A stretch of 64,000 nucleotides of DNA from Lactarius indigo (taxonomy: Eukaryota; Basidiomycota; Agaricomycetes; Russulales; Russulaceae). The notes under the pieces were generated by a model. It was not told where the DNA came from, ran no database searches, and worked only from the letters and a program-made list of their open reading frames with translations. The position numbers were made by a program, and so were the translations under genes. Below, in pieces: positions 56,839 through 64,000 of the stretch (within the stretch, counting starts at the first letter, position 1; the number at the start of each line of letters is the position of its first letter). The stretch covers positions 744,001-808,000 of the forward strand of contig JAFKAC010000014.1 in the NCBI GenBank assembly GCA_025766275.1, written 5' to 3'.

Positions 56839-59800
56839 AGTCAAACGTTGAAACACGCCACAACAAGACCAAACTCCGCATAAGTTAAAAATTTCTATCA
56901 AAGCACGTGTGTGTGCTACGCCGGGTATATGGTATCCGTATTTATGCCGCGACGACGACATTGCGATCATGTTAGCGATGACCCCGTGGATGTATTACTT
57001 ATCACTTCATAATTGTTGTGTTTTCACTTCAACTTCGGTGCAGGGTTCGGTGTTTGTTATAATGTCTTCTTATGTTTGTTCTGGAATTATAGAGAACAAG
57101 GGGATCTTTTTTTGGTGAAAACATGTCATTTGGTGTCGGTGGCTGAATCCATCCCCAGAACTCGGAAAGTTGAACCACGACCGATGACCATGGAGTCAGA
57201 AGCTATGTTTGTCAAAAAAAACATGATGACATAATCTGGGAACTACCGTCTAGACCCTCTTATCTGCGACGAGAGATCTGCAAATGACCCGAACACTCCC
57301 CAACCAAGGTCACGATAATTAATTGAACGACCTCCTCGTTCACGAGTGTTCCACGTGCACCACCACCGGGGGATAACCCACCTTCAAGATATACAGTACG
57401 TGATTGTGATGACGATGATAGTGACGGCGGAAAAAAATAGTCGTGCTTCTATCCAACAGAGGCAAGCGAACGACGCCCATAACCCCCCCGCGCTGATTAA
57501 CGAAGCGCCGCTAACAAGGGCGAGCTTGCTTGTCTCTGCACCCGTTAACACCACCGTGCGCCCTCCTTCTTCCCCCCCCCCCTGCGCGCCCCATAGGGCC
57601 CTGAAAGTGGCTACTGACGCCGTGCCTGTCCCTCCAAAATAAATGAAGGCGTACTGCACTACCACGACGGTGTGGGCGGCGAGATAAGGCATCAATCGTC
57701 ACAGAACCCAGAACCTTGCATTTCGCTTATCGCATTCAGTTCCCCGCTTCCTGCCGTACATACATACATTCATGAGGTCCATGGCTTGAAGGAATGCCCC
57801 CCCCGCGGATCAAGAGAGAGAAAGATGCCTGAGCATGAGCCCCCCCCTCCCCCGGTCGATTCCGGCCACTACGTTCGCATAGCGTTTTTTTTACGCGCGA
57901 GGGTGCTTTTTTTCTCGAACACCGAGCAGGCCGCGCCTCGACCGACGGGCCATCGTCAGGTGTTCGCCATCAGCTCTTAAGTTACATTCTGAGGGTTGCA
58001 CCACCACCACCAACCCCTTTACTATACGCGAATGAAACTAGACCATTCCGGGCCTTCTCGCGCGGAGTCCCGGGGAAGCAGCAAGGGAACAGAAAGGTGG
58101 CAAATAGGACAGAAAAAGAATAAAGAAGGGGCAGTGTCCAACAACACAGAACGACTTGAAAGAAGTGAAGGTACCAAAAAAAACAAAAGAAAAAGCACCG
58201 GTCCTGCATTGGATTCGGAAATTGGACCGATCAAATCAGCTGTTTTGCGCCCCCAATCTCCAATCGGCGTGTGTGTGTGTGTGTGCAACACTGCAACACG
58301 AATCCCCCCAATTCGCGATCTTGGAACAAGACTTCCTCATGAAAAAGTACAAGGCAAGTCCTAATGTTGGGAAAAGGCAGGTTGCTGTAGTGGCTGCTGC
58401 TGGTGGCCTTTTCGATTAGTCGATGATTCGCTTCGTTTCGCGAAGCCTTCTTCCTCTTTCCTTCCTTCCGGGCTATGCGACTGGGTCCGAACTTGCTGCC
58501 GGCGGGGGCACCGGCACGGTGCCGCCCGAGGGCCCCCAAGTCCAGTGTATGAGAGAGTGCGTGATGGTTGGTGTTGACTTCTATCGTCACATTCATTGTA
58601 ATCACACCCCGAATCCACACGAAGATGGGGGAGGGGGGACGTTGATCACGGCGGTTGAGACCCCTCGAACTCCAAATGGGTGCGGCTAAACACCACAACT
58701 CTCATATTCGGTAGAACCCTCGCCTCGATGGCAACGCAGGACGGGATTCTATGATATTACTGCATGCATGCATATGTGCATACCGGTGCAGATAGATGGC
58801 CAGATGGCGCCATCGTCCGAGTCCGGCCAGCGCACCCGCTTAAGCTGCTGCGGTCGTACCACCCAGAGATTTTGCGTCTATTCCACTAAAAAAGCACTGC
58901 ACTTTCTACCAAACGGGGAAGGGGGGGGGGTAATTGGCGTTCCTAATCGGCAAAAGTAGTAGGTCTCAGTCGCATCGTTTTGCCGCATAGGCACTTAGGA
59001 AGTGCAACTACCTTAAACCTGCGTTGACATCGTTGCTGACGAACCCAGGTCGGGTGTGTGTCCGTTGCATAGAGCTTTTTTAAAAAAGTACTGACCCTTT
59101 TTTTTTTTTTGCCTTCACAACCTGTTCGCATTCTTCTACGTGGAATGCGCCAGGCCCCCACCATTTGAGAGAGAGAAGTGATGGTGGCAACGTATGAAGG
59201 GTCTTGCCAAGGTACGCAACTGCAACCGCCGTGTAACTATAGTACATTACAAGTGGGGGGAACTCGACTCCTCGAAGCCCGAAAAACCGGATCGAATCTG
59301 TGAATCTGTAAATGACGAGCGCCGTTTCATTCATTCACAACTTTTGGAACGTTGCATGCGTGCGTGGACCCTTTCACTTCGCGCACCTCATTCATGTCCC
59401 CCACTTTTTTTTTGTTTTGTTTTGAAAGTCGTCAGTCACCTTGTGTGAAGAGTAGAGAAGAGCAATTGCTAAATTCTGACTCCGATATGAGCTGTCCAAA
59501 AAGGAAGAGGGACCCAACACTGCAGCCAGCCGGTAGGGGGTCTGGTCACGCAGGCAGTATAAACTCGTCCTGTATTTGTCTAGTCTGATTCCTAACACAA
59601 GTAAGAGGATATCGAGGATCCTCCTTCGCAGAAACGTAAAAGGAAGAAAAAAAAGTACCGGGACGATACGATACGAGTGACAGAAGCACTCGTAAAGTAA
59701 AAAACCCCTCAAAACGAAAACCCTAAAGCAAAATTTGTCCATTCGAAACACACACGACCCACATGGACGAGGCAAGCGTAAATAAATTTCTTAATATAAT

Positions 59801-60249
59801 TCATTCATGCTATTTACGAAGTATGAATCGATGAAGCATCTGCAACTATGCTACGACTGTTGCCTTTTTGTTTATGGTTTTCGATGTGGTGTATGCTTAT
59901 ATGGTTTGCTAACGCCCTTGGCGGGTATATGCTACCTGTATATACTATGTGGTGCAAAGTCCAAGATGAAGGAGAGGGAGGAGGAAGGAAGCGTGGAGGA
60001 GGACGCCGCGGCGGCACGTGAACAACTTGAAAGTAAAAAAAGGTATGAGCAACCTAAAGAACATCAAAGGTACAATCCAATATAGCCTCTGCGATTCTAA
60101 TGGAACAAAAAAAATAATAGTTGAACGTACACCTCTCCCCAAGACTCACATCCCCAACATAAAAACAGCGCGCCGCAGCATCGCCACGCAATCCCAAAAA
60201 AAAAACTGTGAGGGGAAAAAAAGGAGCGACATGGATCGCGTTCTTTGTT
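56839..60249. other. Long convergent spacer between the two membrane protein genes
   Basis: About 3.4 kb holding both 3' ends. It contains several purine- or pyrimidine-rich runs, a GT microsatellite near 58268-58284 and many homopolymers. Only short ORFs; no RNA gene was recognised. Confidence 0.45.
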
Positions 60250-61887
60250 TCAGGGGGAGCTGATGGAGCTCTCCGCGTCTACGTCGATCTTGAGGGACCC
60301 CTGCGACTCGTTCACCTTGTAGGTGTTCTCTGAGCCGTTACCGTCCGTGAACTGTGTCGTCGTCGTGGAGCGGAACACGATGGGGCCATTCGACCGTGAC
60401 GAGTTGCCACCGGATGTCTTTGATGGCATCGAAAACGAGATGGATTGCATGGTGCGGCGTGTGTCCTCCGAGCTGATGCCGAGGCCGACACGCACGATGA
60501 TAAGCGAAAACTGCACCGAGGAACAAAAATTGTAAGCAAAAAAAAAACGAGCGGTAAAAGCGTTTCGAGGTTACGTACGACAATGCCCTAAGTGTGGTGA
60601 GAGTGACAGAGATGGCGTGCGTGTTCGCGCGGAAGCAAAAAATCGATGAGACGCGGAATTAATGACCATTTAAGGTAACATGACTTACGATTATGGGAGA
60701 GGTCTGTACGTAGTTAATTGTCAGCGGAGATTAAGGCGGTGGTAGCATATGCTCCTTACCATATCCAGGAAGATGTTGAATAGGTTGGATTTGAGCACAT
60801 AGGAGGCCACGTTGCAGGCCAATACGGTCAGGTAGATGGCGCCTGTTGAACGACACCAGGGCGTAAGAACACCGGGCTCATCCTCCCGAGGTGAGAAAAC
60901 AAGTTTGGACGCACCAGACTCGATGACGATGATAGAGACATGTGTGAGATTGGACCCCATCTTCGCATCGCGTGTGTGGCGTTGCGTCCGCCAAATTCGG
61001 TAGGCAATAAGTCCTGAGACACAACAAGATTAATCACTACTCGCGTCAGGATAAGGACGACGAGGGTGCACGCGTACCAGTGCAGACCGAGTTCACTGCG
61101 AGAGTGCAGGAGAAGAACGAGTTTGTGATTCGCTCTTGCTCTTGGGCGAAGACGATATCTTGCTTTTTCTCGATTTGCGATAGGCCAATGACGGCGGCGA
61201 TTCCGGTTCCTTCACAAGGTACGATCACGTGTAAATGCCAACGCCGGGGACCGCGGTGAGTGGGGGAAATCATACCCATGTCAGCGAAATAAAGAAGCAC
61301 GGGCAAAGCGACGATTGCAACGCTCGCGTTCCAGACAACATAGCATCGATACAACTGGTGAGATAGAAAGGTCAGTATCCTCAAGAACACTGAACGGTCA
61401 TCGAAACGAAAGACGCACAATGAAAAGATCGGACGCGAGGGTCTCGACGAGATACACGGAGGTCTTCATGATACTGAGCATCGAGGCCACATGCGCGTAA
61501 TAGAGATCTGCGCCTGTGTTCGTCCCGCTTCTCTTGTAGGCCGTGTAGAGACGGATGGCGTCGATGACTTCATGCTGGGGGGCGGTCAGTCAGTTGGTAG
61601 AGAGGGGGAGGACGGTCAGGGAGGAGAGACGAACCCAAGTGATGAGTATAAAAAGAGTGGACGAGATCAAGACTAGACGGATGTTCCCGCCCGCCCTTCG
61701 TCGCCGTTTGCTGATAAGGACCTTGATACAGCCGACGAAGAGGACAAGGTATACCCCTTAAAAAAGCAGGGACAGGGATGGGTGACACGCGTAAGGGGGG
61801 AGGTGAAGGCGAGGACGTACCGTAGAGCACCGACTCGAAGCAGAGAGCGAGGAGCTCAGAACTTGAAAAAGAGATCGCTACTGCCAT
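60250..61887 (-). CDS. Agaricomycete seven-helix membrane protein (paralogue 2)
   Basis: Nine exons in phase, high to low: 61887-61821, 61756-61635, 61574-61419, 61354-61276, 61209-61078, 61013-60915, 60842-60760, 60703-60689, 60510-60250; 337 residues. Landmarks mirror paralogue 1: MAVAISFSSSELLALCFES, VYLVLFVGCIKVLI, DLYYAHVASMLSIMKTSVYL, LYRCYVVWNAS, FFSCTLAVNSVCTGLIAYRIW and FSLIIVRVG. The C-terminal tail is longer and Ser/Thr-rich, so it could be phosphorylated. One microexon is only 15 bp (TSPII), against 24 bp (ASPIIGIA) in paralogue 1. There is one more intron than in paralogue 1, between the helix-5 exon and the next. Integral membrane protein of unknown function. Confidence 0.85.
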
Positions 61888-64000
61888 GAGGGAGGGGAGG
61901 GATGGATTGGAGGGAGTATGGCGGGGAAGGAACGGGGAAGGGTGCCGGCCAAAGAGAGGGTTAATGCTGCCTCATATGTACCCGTCGACGAGTAGCGCTC
62001 GTTGGGGCCGACGAAGTGGTGGAGAAGCGCCATGTAAAAACCGTTGGAGGTTCCCTTTCATCAGACCTGCCAAGAAAAAATATAAAAAATAAAAATAAAA
62101 ATAAATGATGAAAAGCCCAGAGCGTGTGGACAAAGCGTCCGATCAGGAAATGTTCGAGGAAAGAACAGCTTACGGGAAGTCGAGGGACACACCTGTACGT
62201 CACCTCCACTTTGAATGGCCGATTGACCTTATCCACATCTGGTCAATGGGTTTCAGTGCGAACTCCCAAATCCTCCTATCTCTGTCCGAGCACCGGCAAT
62301 GCGAGATCCTGCAATGTTCCTATGGCATGGCACGAGACCGAGAAGGAGAGAGTCCCCAGCCATTGGCACTTGTGATCCGTAACATCTGACGAGCGGAGTT
62401 TGAGAGGGATGTTTTGTCTCTGAACAGCAATTTACAATCTAATCTGATACTTCCATCCGGAGAAATTTCGTTTCGCGAATCGCTCTCTTGGTTATGGCGT
62501 TGGTACACTGTATGTACACAGAGACACCTCCTTTCGTTTTAGTTCGTCTTTACGGCGACCTTTGGCTTAGGACCACTGGCACCAGTGAGAGAGGACGAAT
62601 CGTCCTAGAGGTACCATCAACACGAAGTCGCACCCCCACTACCGAACTAGCACATCTACCTGGGGTACTGTTTACGCCCACCACATCTGACCAACCGAGG
62701 CCGAGGAGCCCCGTGTGACTTTTACGCCACTAAGATACCCCGTACATGGAAATCCCTTTGACGCTTCCAAGCGAGTTCGTCGGGCTCCTCACTATCCTAT
62801 CATAGGTTGCACCATGCACGCATGCGAGCATGCAAAGCTACCAATCAAGATCTCAGGCTCAGCAGTGGATTTCTCCTCCGGCGTCCGCGCGCCCAGCCGT
62901 CAAACATTTTCGCTCCGCTTTGGGAAATGAATTTCCAGGAACCAAGTAGCAGGAGAGAGAGAGAGAGGTCTGAACATCCTTTTCCCTCCCCAATCCCATG
63001 AAAAGGGCTCGCTCGGCAAAGCGTTAGACCGTCCCTTTTCCTTCCCCTTCGTAATTTTCCCATCGGGGATTCTCTTTGCCCGCTCAGTTAGTCCCAGTAA
63101 CCAACCATTCATTGCTATTGCACTGTAAGTAACATCATGGTCGTGCCTCCCGATACAGGGGGGGATGGGAGAAAGAGAGAGACGACTTAGAGCAAACGGG
63201 AAAAAGTTTGGTCGTTCAGGAGTAGACGTCGGGTACTGTACTACTACTACCGCCCGTCGTCCGATGTCAACTTTTTAACATAAGTTTACTTAATTTTTGT
63301 ACTTTGCTTACCGTAATCATCTGCGGTTTATCTGCGAACTCTTTTCTGACCGTTTTTGATGGGGACATGGTGGAGCAACACGACGCGGCTGTTCCCGTCA
63401 ATCTGCCAAAAACGGCAAAGTCTGCTCCATAGGCCCTCACAACCTCCCTCTGCCCCCGCACGTCGAGTCCCCCCCTTACTGATATGAACTGTCGAACTGG
63501 CAGGGAACCCAATATCTTGTCAAAAGAGCATCGACAACGTGGTGAAAGGACAAACGGCATAATTAAATGCGCGAGAAGAGAAAAAAAACAAAAAGATTGC
63601 CGCTAAGCTTGTTACAACACCTCAAAACTCTTATCGACATTCGTGCGACTCTCTCTAGAAGCACAAGCACAGCAGACGTCAGACAAAGTCGCTGATCGAT
63701 AGATCGGCCGGTTTGTTACATTCGCTGATCGAGAAGCAAAAGACGTCCTCATCATCCCTGCTCTCTCTTCCATTGATTGAGCCATTTCATATCTGTCTTT
63801 ATTCTGTCTGTCCATGTGGTATACTGAGTTGTTGACGCGTCGCAGAAAGAAGAGCCACAGCTCCAAAAGAACCCCCCCACCCAAAGAAAATTTTTCCTGC
63901 GTAGCACGTACTGTTAATAATGACGCCGTCCCGTTGCGATGAGGTCTCCAGACTCGACACCGACGCCACTAGCACCAACCCACTATGGATACAACAACAC
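61888..64000. other. Upstream region of paralogue 2 to window end
   Basis: About 2.1 kb that should include the promoter of the minus-strand membrane protein gene. ORFs here are short and show no family features. An A/T-rich run lies near 62070-62105. Nothing else is supported. Confidence 0.4.

Noticed and set aside
58268..58284. GT microsatellite
   Set aside because: A short simple repeat, common in such spacers and without further context.

Overview
The window is fungal nuclear DNA, most likely from a basidiomycete of the Agaricomycetes. The signs are many short GT-AG introns (about 45-75 bp), a Plavaka-type DNA transposon, Goodbye-NACHT-ankyrin NLR-like proteins, zf-4CXXC_R1 proteins and agaricomycete-type seven-helix membrane proteins. 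No bacterial-style operons, rRNA or convincing tRNA genes were seen. Exons were assigned by eye from splice sites, reading phase and comparison between copies.

Left part (1-42,810): a head-to-tail array of six copies (A-F) of one module. Each module has a plus-strand gene for an acidic, low-complexity protein with a zf-4CXXC_R1 cysteine domain, followed by a convergent minus-strand gene for a Goodbye-NACHT-ankyrin STAND protein. The NLR start of one module faces the zinc-finger start of the next across a short divergent promoter. Modules B, D and E carry full-length, apparently intact 8-exon NLR genes (7087-12051, 28075-32579, 36358-40801). Modules A, C and F keep only scraps. All zinc-finger copies are damaged; copy B (2720-6562) is best preserved and has an open 3' half with every signature cysteine. 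The ankyrin arrays are made of nearly identical DNA repeats with a poly-serine microsatellite at a fixed place in each repeat. In copy E one such tract has grown into about 600 bp of imperfect trinucleotide repeat that stays in frame.

Transposon (13,965-23,345): a complete 9.4 kb Plavaka element sits inside the NLR remnant of module C. It has 12-bp perfect terminal inverted repeats, a TA target duplication, palindromic subterminal repeats and an apparently intact transposase gene. It also carries two minus-strand genes, one resembling the DUF6698 group. Because the target is a repeated gene, the paralogues show the empty site.

Right part (42,810-64,000): ordinary single genes in wide spacers. 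These are an auxin-efflux-carrier-like transporter (44785-46611), a small unknown protein (48756-49375, minus), a 13-exon class B flavin monooxygenase (50119-52628), an uncertain ORF (52914-53759, minus), and two convergent paralogous seven-helix membrane proteins (55483-56838 plus, 60250-61887 minus).

Working view: the left part is a fast-evolving NLR cluster of the kind linked to fungal non-self recognition. Its recurring zinc-finger partner is decaying while the NLR frames remain open. The pairing is seen in the sequence; any functional coupling is inference.
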